Assembly: GCF_014644495.1 (NCBI RefSeq)
Contig: NZ_BMKU01000010.1
Coordinates: 105,297-169,296 of the forward strand
Length of the DNA stretch: 64,000 nucleotides
Direction: 5' to 3'
DNA from: Pseudarthrobacter polychromogenes
Lineage (GTDB): Bacteria; Actinomycetota; Actinomycetes; Actinomycetales; Micrococcaceae
In this document: piece after piece, positions 54,791-63,490 of the stretch
Layout of the letters: every line of letters starts with the position of its first letter
Position numbering within the stretch: position 1 is the stretch's first letter
Position numbers and translations under genes: made by a program
The notes under the pieces: model-generated
Databases searched by the model: none
What the model saw: the letters and a program-made list of their open reading frames with translations, nothing else
Told to the model about the DNA's origin: nothing

Positions 54791-56419
54791 ATGAGCGAAC
54801 CGTCCAGGAGGGTAATTCCCGAGCAAGGTGAGTTTGACGAGGAGCCCGGCGAAGGCCGGCCTCCCCGACGGGCAAGCCGTACATGGCTGGTCCGCGGCCT
54901 CGGAGTGGCCCTCGGCGTCATCGTCTACTTCCTCCTCAGCGGCTCCGGACTGTCCAACGACGCCCGCGTGGTGGCCGGCGTCGGCACCCTCATGGCGGTC
55001 TGGTGGATGACTGAGGCTGTGCCGTTGTCCGTCACGTCGCTGCTGCCCATCGCGTTGATGCCCGTGTTGACGGAACGGACCATTGCCGAGACCACTGCTC
55101 CTTACGCCAACCCGATCGTCTTCCTGTTCCTTGGCGGCTTCCTGATCGCGATTGCCATGCAGAAGTGGAACCTCCACCGCAGGATCGCGCTGTTGACCCT
55201 GCGGCGCGTGGGAACCCACCCGCGCCAGATCATCCTGGGCCTGATGATCTCCACCGCGTTCCTGTCGATGTGGGTGTCCAACACCGCCACCACGCTGATG
55301 ATGCTGCCGATTGCCCTGAGCGTGCTGACCCTCGTGGTGGAGAACAGCAAGCATGGCGCGGAAGCCGCCGTCGGTACTGGTGGAAGAGACGTTGGCGAGG
55401 AACTCCGGGCCGGCGGGGCCGTCAGTGACCTCATCGAGAACCGCGAAGTGCGCGTCTTCGGCGTCGCCCTGGTCCTCGCGGTGGCATGGTCCGCCACCAT
55501 CGGCGGGCTGGGAACCCTCCTCGGCAGCCCTCCCAACGCCATTGTGGCCGGCTACATCAGTGACGAACTTGGAAAGACCGTCGGTTTCGCCCAGTGGATG
55601 ATGCTCGGCGTCCCTATTGTTGTTGTGTTCATCGGGCTGGCGTGGCTGCTCCTCACCCGGATGATCTTCCGGTTCCACCTGGACGAGGTGCCCGGCGGCA
55701 AGCAGCTCATCAATGACGAGATCGCCGCACTGGGGCCTATGAGCCAGGGCGAGAAAATTGTGCGTGCGGTGTTCGTTGGCGCCGCATTTTTCTGGATTGT
55801 GCCGGGACTGCTGTCCAACATCGGCGACCTGGGTGACCAACTGCCCTTCCTGGACATCTTCGACGACACCGTGGTTGCCATCGCGGCCGGTGCCCTGCTG
55901 TTCATCATCCCCGGCGACAAGCAGGGGAACATGACCCTCAACTGGAAGGACGCAGAAGAGGGTCTGCCCTGGGGCGTCCTCCTGCTGTTCGGCGGCGGCC
56001 TGTCGCTGGCTGCCGCGGTGGCGGGCACCGGCCTGGACGCCTGGTTCGGTGAACGGGTCAGCGGCCTCGGGGCCCTGCCGATCATTCTGTTGCTGGCCAC
56101 GGTTGTCCTGATTGTCTTGTTCCTCACCGAGATCACCAGCAACACCGCCACAGCGGCCACCTTCATCCCCATCCTGGGCGGGGTAGCCATCGGCATCGGA
56201 ATCGACCCCATGGCGCTCCTGATCCCGGCGGCACTGGCGGCAACCTGCGCGTTCATGCTGCCGGTGGGAACACCTCCCAACGCCATCGTCTTCGCAACCG
56301 GCAACGTCAAGATCAGCGAGATGGTCCGCGGGGGCATCGTGCTCAACGTGGTGGGCGTCCTCCTGATCACCATCTTCACCGTGCTCATTGGCCCGTTCGC
56401 ATTGGGCCTGGTGCTCTAG
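54791..56419 (+). CDS. SLC13/DASS-family sodium:anion symporter
   Basis: A 542-aa membrane protein with two inverted-repeat halves. Each contains the SNT substrate/sodium motif: VSNTATTLMMLP and TSNTATAATFIP. The VGTPPNAIVFATG block near the C-terminus is typical. Likely substrates are di- or tricarboxylates or sulfate; not distinguishable here. ATG 54791 is chosen for GGAGG 7 nt upstream. The N-terminal roughly 35 residues are hydrophilic. Confidence 0.9.
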   Translation: MSEPSRRVIPEQGEFDEEPGEGRPPRRASRTWLVRGLGVALGVIVYFLLSGSGLSNDARVVAGVGTLMAVWWMTEAVPLSVTSLLPIALMPVLTERTIAETTAPYANPIVFLFLGGFLIAIAMQKWNLHRRIALLTLRRVGTHPRQIILGLMISTAFLSMWVSNTATTLMMLPIALSVLTLVVENSKHGAEAAVGTGGRDVGEELRAGGAVSDLIENREVRVFGVALVLAVAWSATIGGLGTLLGSPPNAIVAGYISDELGKTVGFAQWMMLGVPIVVVFIGLAWLLLTRMIFRFHLDEVPGGKQLINDEIAALGPMSQGEKIVRAVFVGAAFFWIVPGLLSNIGDLGDQLPFLDIFDDTVVAIAAGALLFIIPGDKQGNMTLNWKDAEEGLPWGVLLLFGGGLSLAAAVAGTGLDAWFGERVSGLGALPIILLLATVVLIVLFLTEITSNTATAATFIPILGGVAIGIGIDPMALLIPAALAATCAFMLPVGTPPNAIVFATGNVKISEMVRGGIVLNVVGVLLITIFTVLIGPFALGLVL

Positions 56420-56492
56420 AGAACTTCCCAGCCTCCGGACGTAAACTGACCTTCGCACCACACCTTGTGGACACTGTGTCAGGGAGCCGCCC

Positions 56493-58238
56493 ATGCTCTG
56501 GAAGCTGCTTGTTGAATACCTGCGGCCGCACCGCAAGCTGCTGGCCGCCGTCGTGGTTTTCCAGCTCGCGCAGTCCATCGCGTCCCTGTACCTGCCCACC
56601 CTCAACGCGGACATCATCGACGAGGGCGTGGCCAAGGGCAACATTGGCTACATCCTCAGCCTGGGCGGGGTGATGCTGGGGATCACCCTGTTGCAGATCG
56701 TCTGCGCGGTGATCGCGGTGTACTTCGCGGCGAAGGCGGCGATGGGTGTGGGCCGGGACCTTCGGGACGCCATCTTCACAAGGGTGGGGGAGTTCTCCGA
56801 GCAGGAGGTCACCAAGTTCGGCGCCCCCAGCCTCATCACCAGGTCCACCAATGACGTCCAGCAGGTCCAGCAGCTGGTGCTCATGTCCGCCACCATGCTG
56901 GTCACCGCGCCCATGCTCAGCATCGGCGGCGTGATCATGGCGGTGCGGCAGGACGCGCAGCTGTCCTGGCTGATCGCCGTCGCAGTCCCGGTGCTGCTGG
57001 TCGCCGTCGGCCTGCTCACCGCCCGGATGGTGCCGCTGTTCCGCAAGATGCAGACGCGGATCGACACCGTGAACCGGGTCCTCCGCGAGCAGCTCACGGG
57101 CATCCGCGTGGTGCGCGCCTTCGTACGCGAGGACATCGAGACCGAACGCTTCGCCCGCGCTAACGCGGACGTCACGGACACCGCCCTGCGCGCCGGCCGG
57201 CTCATGGCGCTCGCCTTCCCCGTGGTGATGCTGGTCCTGAACGTTTCGTCCGTGGCCGTGATCTGGTTCGGCTCGTTCCGCATCCAGGACGGCTCCATGC
57301 AGGTGGGCACGCTCATCGCCTTCCTGAGCTACCTGCTGCAGATCCTGATGTCCGTCATGATGGCCACGTTCATGGCCGTGATGATCCCGCGCGCCGCGGT
57401 GTCCGGGGACCGGATCGGGGAGGTGCTGCGGACCGAGTCGAGCGTCCGGCCGCCGCTTCATCCCATTAGTACGACGGCGGCACAGGACGGCCGCCGCGGC
57501 GAGCTGGAGATGCGCGACGTCGGATTCGCCTACCCGGGTGCCGACCAGCCGGTCCTCAGCGGGATCAGCTTCACCGCCAGGGCAGGGCAGACGACGGCGA
57601 TCATCGGCAGCACCGGCGCCGGCAAAACCACCCTGGTGAACCTCATGCCCCGGCTGTTCGACGCGACGGAAGGCTCGGTCCGGATGAACGGCGTGGACGT
57701 CCGCGAGCTGCACCCGGACCTGCTCTGGGGGCATATCGGCCTGGTCCCGCAGCGGCCCTACCTGTTCAGCGGCACCGTGCGCAGCAACCTCCTCTACGGC
57801 AAGCCGGACGCCACCGAGGACGAGCTCTGGACCGCGCTGGAGATCGCCCAGGCCCGCGACTTCGTGGAGCGGATGGAGGAGGGGCTGGACGCGCCCATCA
57901 GCCAAGGCGGCACCAACGTCTCCGGCGGGCAGCGCCAGCGGCTGGCCATTGCCCGGGCCCTGGTCAAGCGGCCCGAGCTGTACATCTTCGACGATTCGTT
58001 CTCCTCGCTGGATACCGGCACCGACGCCCGGCTCCGGCAGGCCCTCAAGCGCAGCACCGCCGGCGCCACGCTGGTGATCATCGCCCAACGCGTGTCCAGC
58101 ATCGTGGACGCGGACCAGATCCTGGTGCTCGACGACGGCAGGATCGTCGGGCGCGGAACGCACCGCGAGCTGCTGGAGACGTCCGGGACGTACCGGGAGA
58201 TCGTCTCCTCCCAGCTGGCAGCGGAGGAGACGGTATGA
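56493..58238 (+). CDS. Heterodimeric ABC exporter subunit with degenerate Walker B
   Basis: A 581-aa half-transporter: six membrane helices (about 15-310), then an ATPase with Walker A GSTGAGKTT, signature NVSGGQRQR and Walker B LYIFDDSFSSLD. The catalytic Glu after Walker B is Asp, the mark of the degenerate site in heterodimeric exporters. It overlaps the next gene by 4 nt. Likely exports drugs, lipids or peptides together with it. Confidence 0.92.
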   Translation: MLWKLLVEYLRPHRKLLAAVVVFQLAQSIASLYLPTLNADIIDEGVAKGNIGYILSLGGVMLGITLLQIVCAVIAVYFAAKAAMGVGRDLRDAIFTRVGEFSEQEVTKFGAPSLITRSTNDVQQVQQLVLMSATMLVTAPMLSIGGVIMAVRQDAQLSWLIAVAVPVLLVAVGLLTARMVPLFRKMQTRIDTVNRVLREQLTGIRVVRAFVREDIETERFARANADVTDTALRAGRLMALAFPVVMLVLNVSSVAVIWFGSFRIQDGSMQVGTLIAFLSYLLQILMSVMMATFMAVMIPRAAVSGDRIGEVLRTESSVRPPLHPISTTAAQDGRRGELEMRDVGFAYPGADQPVLSGISFTARAGQTTAIIGSTGAGKTTLVNLMPRLFDATEGSVRMNGVDVRELHPDLLWGHIGLVPQRPYLFSGTVRSNLLYGKPDATEDELWTALEIAQARDFVERMEEGLDAPISQGGTNVSGGQRQRLAIARALVKRPELYIFDDSFSSLDTGTDARLRQALKRSTAGATLVIIAQRVSSIVDADQILVLDDGRIVGRGTHRELLETSGTYREIVSSQLAAEETV

Positions 58239-60286
58239 GCGCGCCGCACCGTCCGCCGTCGTCCGCCTCTTCCGGAAGCGGCGCTCCAGGGACCAGCTCC
58301 GGAACCGCACCCGCGGCCAAAACGGCAAGCGCCGACGTCGTACGCATCCCCCGTCCGGTGGGCGGGCCGGGAAGGGGCGGGCCGTTCGCGGGGATGAACG
58401 TCCCGGCGGAGAAGGCGATGAACTTCTGGCCGTCGGCCAAGCGGCTGATGGGGACGCTGCGGCCGGAGCGGGCGTGGCTGCTGCTGGTGTTCGTGACGGC
58501 GGTGGCCGGGGTGGCGCTGTCCGTGATCGGGCCGCGGCTGCTGGGGGAGGGCACCAACCTGATCTTCGCCGGCGTGGTGTCCCGGGAGCTGCAGGCGGGG
58601 GTGAGCAAGGAGCAGGTGATTGCGCAGCTGCGGGCGTCCGGGGAGGGGCAGCGCGCGGACATGCTCAGTGCTATGGACCTGGTGCCGGGGCAGGGGATCG
58701 ACTTCGCGGCGCTGGGAAGTGTGCTGACGTGGGCGCTGGTGCTGTATGTGCTGTCGTCGGCGTTTATGTGGGTGCAGGCGTATGTGCTGAACGGGGTGGT
58801 GCAGCGGACGGTGTTCGGGCTGCGGGAGCGGATCGAGGCGAAGATCAATCGGCTGCCACTGCGGTACTTCGACTCGATCCAGCGCGGCGAGCTGCTCAGC
58901 CGGGTGACGAACGACGTGGATAACATTTCGCAGAGCCTGCAGCAGACCATCAGCCAGGCGGTTACGTCGGTGCTGACCGTGGTGGGCGTTCTGGTGATGA
59001 TGTTTATCCTGTCGCCCACCCTGGCGCTGATCGCGCTGGTGACCATTCCGCTGACGCTGGGGATCACTGCGCTGATTGCCAAGCGCTCGCAGAAGCTGTT
59101 TGTGGCGCAGTGGAAGCACACGGGGGAGCTGAACGGGCAGATCGAGGAGACGTACACCGGGCATGCGCTGGTGAAGGTGTTCGGCCGGCAGCAGGAGGTG
59201 GGAGAGCGGTTCCGGCAGAAGAACGCGGAGCTGTACTCGGCCAGTTTTGGCGCGCAGTTCATTTCCGGGCTTATCATGCCGGCCATGACGTTCATCGGGA
59301 ACCTGGTGTACGTGGGGATTGCCGTGGTGGGCGGACTGCAGGTGGCGTCCGGGGCGATGCAGCTGGGCGACGTGCAGGCGTTTATCCAGTACTCGCGGCA
59401 GTTCACCATGCCGCTGGCGCAGCTGGGGTCCATGGCCAACGTGCTGCAGTCCGGAGTGGCGTCCGCGGAGCGGGTGTTCTCTTTGCTGGACGAGGACGAG
59501 GAGTCTGTTGAGCCTGCGCCTTCTGCGGGGCCGGTGTTTGGGCGGGGGCGGCTGGTGTTCTCGGATGTCTCGTTCTCGTATTCGCCGGAGCAGCCGCTGA
59601 TCTCTTCGCTGTCCCTGGTGGCGGAGCCGGGGCAGACGGTGGCGATTGTGGGGCCCACCGGGGCGGGGAAGACCACCCTGGTGAACCTGATGATGCGGTT
59701 CTACGAGATTGATGCGGGGCGGATAACGCTCGACGGCGTGGACGTCACCTCCGTGCCGCGGCGCGAGCTGCGCTCGCGGATGGGGATGGTGCTGCAGGAT
59801 ACGTGGCTGTTTGCGGGGTCGATCCGGGACAACATTGCGTACGGCCGGCCTGGGGCTACCGATGCTGAAATCCTGGAGGCGGCGCGGGCGACGTATGTGG
59901 ACCGGTTCGTGCGGTCACTGCCTGACGGGTACGACACGCTGCTGGAGGACGAGGGCTCCAATGTGTCCGCGGGGGAGAAGCAGCTGCTGACGATTGCGCG
60001 GGCGTTCCTGGCCCGGCCGTCAGTGTTGATCCTGGATGAGGCGACGTCTTCGGTGGATACCCGGACCGAGGTGCTGGTGCAGAAGGCCATGAGTGCTTTG
60101 CGGAGCGACCGTACTTCCTTTGTGATTGCGCACCGCCTGTCCACGATCCGCGACGCCGACCTTATCCTGGTGATGGAGGCCGGCCAGATCGTGGAGCAGG
60201 GGACGCACGGTTCACTGCTGGCTGCTGGTGGAGCTTACGCGCGGCTGTACGAGGCGCAGTTCGCGGCTCCGGTGGCGGAGGTTTAA
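58235..60286 (+). CDS. Heterodimeric ABC exporter subunit with intact catalytic Glu
   Basis: A 683-aa half-transporter. A proline/serine-rich N-terminal extension (about 1-70) precedes the membrane domain. An enlarged segment (about residues 110-155) separates helices 1 and 2. The ATPase has Walker A GPTGAGKTT, signature NVSAGEKQ, Walker B LILDEATSSVD and switch His IAHRLST. ATGA overlap with the first subunit. Confidence 0.92.
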   Translation: MSAPHRPPSSASSGSGAPGTSSGTAPAAKTASADVVRIPRPVGGPGRGGPFAGMNVPAEKAMNFWPSAKRLMGTLRPERAWLLLVFVTAVAGVALSVIGPRLLGEGTNLIFAGVVSRELQAGVSKEQVIAQLRASGEGQRADMLSAMDLVPGQGIDFAALGSVLTWALVLYVLSSAFMWVQAYVLNGVVQRTVFGLRERIEAKINRLPLRYFDSIQRGELLSRVTNDVDNISQSLQQTISQAVTSVLTVVGVLVMMFILSPTLALIALVTIPLTLGITALIAKRSQKLFVAQWKHTGELNGQIEETYTGHALVKVFGRQQEVGERFRQKNAELYSASFGAQFISGLIMPAMTFIGNLVYVGIAVVGGLQVASGAMQLGDVQAFIQYSRQFTMPLAQLGSMANVLQSGVASAERVFSLLDEDEESVEPAPSAGPVFGRGRLVFSDVSFSYSPEQPLISSLSLVAEPGQTVAIVGPTGAGKTTLVNLMMRFYEIDAGRITLDGVDVTSVPRRELRSRMGMVLQDTWLFAGSIRDNIAYGRPGATDAEILEAARATYVDRFVRSLPDGYDTLLEDEGSNVSAGEKQLLTIARAFLARPSVLILDEATSSVDTRTEVLVQKAMSALRSDRTSFVIAHRLSTIRDADLILVMEAGQIVEQGTHGSLLAAGGAYARLYEAQFAAPVAEV

Positions 60287-60519
60287 GGGGCGAAGGCCGT
60301 TCATGGTTTTCCGCCTTCAGCTTGTGCTCCCCTCAGAAGGGCCCCGGCTTCTGTACTGTCTCCACTCCGAAGCAGCTGTACACTCCTCGTGGCCGCAGTT
60401 CCCCGGTTGTGAAGTCCGTTTCGACTTCAACGCCGGCCACTCATGCAAGAACCCTGTACTTACGGCTTGGGACGAACATGCCGAGCCGGGGTGAATAGAA
60501 CGTCACACCCTCACTGGAC

Positions 60520-61749
60520 TTATTCGAACCCGGGTAACACCCGCTCGAAAACCTCAGCTAAGCCGTCTCTTGCCCCCTTACGAATAACAACAAGATTGGC
60601 AGTTGGTGTCCGCGGGTAACCCAGCCGGGATCCAGACTCGTCGAATTCACAGAAGGCTTCAACGAGATCCCGTTGGAAAGGCACGTCGTATTGGGCATCA
60701 GCAATATCCGGAAACCCGGGATCCACTATCGAAAGCCTTCCCTCCGGGTGCTCCACTACCCAGCGACGTAAAGCAGCATTGATGTGCTCATCACGCATGG
60801 AGTAGCCGACTATGACGAGGTGTTCTGTGGATTCCAGAAACCGATCAAATTCGATCAGCATAGCCAAGAAAGGGCCGTCGGCACGTAGTTTTGAGCCCTG
60901 CCCAAACACCACGCCCATATTGCTTCCCCATAGTTTTCGGTCGTCATCCTCACCGACCAGGACGCGGTCAACCGCGATTCGTTCGCCGTCTTCGCGTCGA
61001 ACTCGGAGACGCCAATCAAGTGAGCCATGCAACTTCAGGAGACGAACGTTGGCCTCAGGACGCCAACTCCATTTGTAACCCCCCAGCCAGCTTTCGATGC
61101 CGGTATCAAGGTCAGCACCCTGCTGCTTAGCCAGTAATTCCACGCTGTTGTCATAGTTGAGCGTTGCAATCTGAACGGTAGTTGACTCAGCAGTTCTAAG
61201 CAGGGGGGAGAGATACTCTACGCTTTCGGCCGAAACCTCGAGAGTTGACACCAGACTTTCAATCATTTCTTGCTCTAAGCGACGATATATTTCGGACGAG
61301 TCAATAGTCCTAGCGAGAGCCTCAACACCCTCCTTGAACTTTCGTTCCAGAGAAGAAGTGCCAAAGCGATCGTCGTGGACTGCCTTTCTGAACTCACCAC
61401 CCCAAAACGCAGGCAGCCGTCCGTTAGCTCCAAACGAATCGATTCCCCCACTCCAAGCGGCCACGAACGGCGTAAGTTCATGATCATTCCTTCGTGCGAG
61501 CATTTGTATGGAGGCGAAGATCCGTTCAACATCTATACCGTCATAAGCGCTCTTCCCCCGGGCCGTGTCATGCGCGACAATTGCCCCGATCGCTACATGA
61601 AGTGCCTGCGACACGGGAGACCGTCCCCAGCCAGTGTCCAGACGCTGAGTGATAACCCGAGTTAGCTCTACCGAGACTGGCAACCCTGCGTCAACAGAGG
61701 CACCGGCCCCGAGAAGAAAAGTCACCTTGCCGGCCCCGTCGATAGTCAT
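60520..61749 (-). CDS. SIR2-like domain protein, putative antiphage defence
   Basis: A 409-aa protein with SIR2-like NAD-site motifs: FLLGAGASVDAGLPVSVEL at the N-terminus, TLNYDNSVELLA, LKLHGSLDW, and LVIVGYSMRDEHINAAL near the C-terminus. SIR2 proteins of this class are often NAD-depleting defence effectors. ATG 61749 has no ribosome-binding site, but TATGTT lies 6 nt upstream, consistent with a leaderless message. Codon usage is visibly less GC-biased than in the rest of the window. Defence role is inferred. Confidence 0.78.
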   Translation of the reverse strand: MTIDGAGKVTFLLGAGASVDAGLPVSVELTRVITQRLDTGWGRSPVSQALHVAIGAIVAHDTARGKSAYDGIDVERIFASIQMLARRNDHELTPFVAAWSGGIDSFGANGRLPAFWGGEFRKAVHDDRFGTSSLERKFKEGVEALARTIDSSEIYRRLEQEMIESLVSTLEVSAESVEYLSPLLRTAESTTVQIATLNYDNSVELLAKQQGADLDTGIESWLGGYKWSWRPEANVRLLKLHGSLDWRLRVRREDGERIAVDRVLVGEDDDRKLWGSNMGVVFGQGSKLRADGPFLAMLIEFDRFLESTEHLVIVGYSMRDEHINAALRRWVVEHPEGRLSIVDPGFPDIADAQYDVPFQRDLVEAFCEFDESGSRLGYPRTPTANLVVIRKGARDGLAEVFERVLPGFE

Positions 61750-62119
61750 AGGCACAACATACCGGTAAGCGCGCTTTCCCGGCGCGAGCCCACCCGGGGG
61801 AAATGGCTCGGCGTCCACCCCACACGGCTGGATCTCGCGTTGGTTGATGCTGCCATGTCCATCGGCTGATCGTGCCGACTGGCTCCTTAAAGAAGCCACC
61901 CAGAACATGTGAATTCATGAAAGAAACTCGAACATGCCATTTTGAGTCACGCCAGACCGACGGGACGAAAGGATTCGTCTGAATCACCTTGAACGAAGGC
62001 CACGGGTGTCGGAAAGCACTACCTGCCAAATCCGAGAACCCAGACTTGCGCGGTTGCCAAGGAGTTACCCCTAAGTCGCTCCATGCAATTGTCCAACGGC
62101 GTGATTTAATTCCAGACAT
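61691..62119 (-). CDS. Doubtful 142-aa ORF overlapping the SIR2 gene start
   Basis: An open frame with GGAG 7 nt before ATG 62119. The product is Trp-rich and resembles no family I know. It overlaps the first 59 nt of the SIR2 gene in another frame and begins 26 nt from the divergent toxin ORF. It may be a real small gene of the defence locus, or chance. Listed because the ribosome-binding site is good and the stretch is otherwise empty. Confidence 0.25.
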   Translation of the reverse strand: MSGIKSRRWTIAWSDLGVTPWQPRKSGFSDLAGSAFRHPWPSFKVIQTNPFVPSVWRDSKWHVRVSFMNSHVLGGFFKEPVGTISRWTWQHQPTRDPAVWGGRRAISPGWARAGKARLPVCCAYDYRRGRQGDFSSRGRCLC

Positions 62120-62145
62120 GACGTCGCTCCGCTCCTCCACCCCAG

Positions 62146-62589
62146 ATGGGGGCGCCTTGGGCTGGACAGATCTCATTGAGTGAAGCTGGCAAGCCCGCGT
62201 TAAAACTGCTCCAAGGCGGTGGTGGCGGCGAGTGGGACTATGCACCCCAGGTCGCGCTTGAAATTCAGCTCGCAGCTGCTGCTGATCCACAGATTGCCGT
62301 TACCTTAGTTCCCATCCTCGAAACCGCCGAGCGGGGGGAGACCGTATGGGATGAGTCCGTAGTGAAATACCCAATGGGATTGAACCAGGAGGTTGGTGAG
62401 CTCATCGTCAATATCGGTCGTGATAAGTACCGCCTGTACTTCGCCGAGCCATCCGGGTTTCCTGGGGTTCTCTTGGCACTGAAGTTCGGGTACAAGTACG
62501 GACATGACTGGAAGAAAATGCAGAATGACGACATCCGGGAGGCGGGCGATCGCCTGACCCTTTGGATGAAGCAACAGAGGAAGAGTTAA
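62146..62589 (+). CDS. RelE/HigB-like toxin
   Basis: A protein of up to 147 aa. The C-terminal two thirds follow the RelE/HigB pattern: a helical start with ILETAERGE, then GELIVNIGRDKYRLYFAEP and LLALKFGYKYG, then a basic C-terminal helix ending WMKQQRKS. Such toxins cleave mRNA at the ribosome. The start is uncertain: ATG 62146 has no ribosome-binding site, and TTG 62176 is an alternative. It is followed 36 nt later by an XRE antitoxin. Confidence 0.7.
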   Translation: MGAPWAGQISLSEAGKPALKLLQGGGGGEWDYAPQVALEIQLAAAADPQIAVTLVPILETAERGETVWDESVVKYPMGLNQEVGELIVNIGRDKYRLYFAEPSGFPGVLLALKFGYKYGHDWKKMQNDDIREAGDRLTLWMKQQRKS

Positions 62590-62618
62590 CTTGTGCAGCC
62601 CTCTACTTGCGGTTAACC
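62584..62618. promoter_or_regulatory. Two GTTAAC palindromes before the antitoxin gene
   Basis: AGTTAACT (62584-62591) overlaps the toxin stop and GGTTAACC (62611-62618) lies 7 nt before the antitoxin start. Both are perfect 8-bp palindromes with centres 27 bp apart. They are candidate autoregulatory sites for the XRE antitoxin. Confidence 0.4.
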
Positions 62619-62625
62619 TCAAGTC

Positions 62626-63042
62626 ATGACGTCCAACAGCAAGATTCTCGAAATGCTCGGTTTGGATCTCGACAATCCGGAAGATCTCTTGGGTGTGCAA
62701 CTGGCCGAGGAAGACCACGAGTTCATTCAGGAACTGATCCGCATGCGCATCAAAAAGGGTCTTCGGCAAGCCGATGTGGCTGCGAAAATGCGGCGCGACC
62801 CCTCAGCCGTTTCTAACTTCGAACGACTCGGTGGAGATCCTCACCTCTCAACCATTCGACGCTATGCACAAGCAGTCGGGCTTCGAATCCGTCACAGAGT
62901 AGAGGACGCAGAGCCTTCCGCGCGCGACAGAGAGGTCCTAGAGTACGCAGCGAATGTGGTCCCCCTCTTCAGCAAGAAGATCGGGAGTGGCAGCCTTTCG
63001 GCCGTCTACTCTGAGATGGAGCAGGCTGAGGCTGTGCTTTGA
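62626..63042 (+). CDS. XRE-family antitoxin (HigA-like)
   Basis: A 138-aa protein with a helix-turn-helix at about 33-88 (LRQADVAAKMRRDPSAVSNFE, STIRRYAQAVGL). An N-terminal helical part and a C-terminal tail of about 45 residues flank it. The tail could be the toxin-binding or chaperone-addiction segment. It overlaps the next gene by 4 nt (TTGA). Confidence 0.8.
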   Translation: MTSNSKILEMLGLDLDNPEDLLGVQLAEEDHEFIQELIRMRIKKGLRQADVAAKMRRDPSAVSNFERLGGDPHLSTIRRYAQAVGLRIRHRVEDAEPSARDREVLEYAANVVPLFSKKIGSGSLSAVYSEMEQAEAVL

Positions 63043-63467
63043 GCAAGAAGAGCAGGACTAAGCAAATCCTGAGACACCACCTCAAAATTGAGGGACTTAA
63101 GGTTCTGTCAGTTCAAGCGGCCGTCGACTCTAGCGAACATCACGACATGGAAATCGAATGGTCCACCCGTGCTGATCATGTGGGATCATCCAGCATCTTC
63201 GTATTAGGACATCTCGTCGCGAAGGGCAACAGAACGACCTCTGCGGTGACGGTCGTCGCGTATTGTCTCCTCGACGACGACTATCGCGAGGAAATATCAG
63301 AAGACGTCCTTAGGTCTGTGACGACGGACACGTCGGTGCCCCACGTGCTATACGACATAGCCGCAGCCGCCAGTCAACAACTGTTAGGCGTCGTCCAAAT
63401 GGACGGACCTCTCCCGCGTACAACACCAAAAGCCAAGTGGCTGGATGTCAGCACAGAGAACGACTAA
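63039..63467 (+). CDS. SecB-like chaperone candidate of a TAC system
   Basis: A 142-aa protein starting with TTG inside the antitoxin stop. After a basic N-terminus it has alternating beta strands (MEIEWSTRADHV, SSIFVLGHLVAKG, TSAVTVVAYCLLDD), then a helix VPHVLYDIAAAASQQLLG followed by MDGPLPRT. This order and the P-H-x-x-x-D segment recall SecB, whose helix carries PYxRE and is followed by a Pro-rich loop. A SecB-like third gene after a HigBA pair is the layout of toxin-antitoxin-chaperone systems. Similarity is weak. Confidence 0.5.
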   Translation: MSKKSRTKQILRHHLKIEGLKVLSVQAAVDSSEHHDMEIEWSTRADHVGSSSIFVLGHLVAKGNRTTSAVTVVAYCLLDDDYREEISEDVLRSVTTDTSVPHVLYDIAAAASQQLLGVVQMDGPLPRTTPKAKWLDVSTEND

Positions 63468-63490
63468 AGCGATCGGGAGTACGATCGCTT
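63467..63490 (+). terminator. Hairpin after the TAC operon
   Basis: AAGCGATCG (63467-63475) and CGATCGCTT (63482-63490) form a perfect 9-bp stem with a 6-nt loop, starting on the last base of the stop codon. No U-tract. Confidence 0.55.

Noticed and set aside
54416..58328. Two long minus-strand open frames (742 and 647 codons) opposite the SLC13 and ABC exporter genes
   Set aside because: Low-complexity His/Gln/Asp-rich translations typical of antisense frames; the plus strand carries complete known families.
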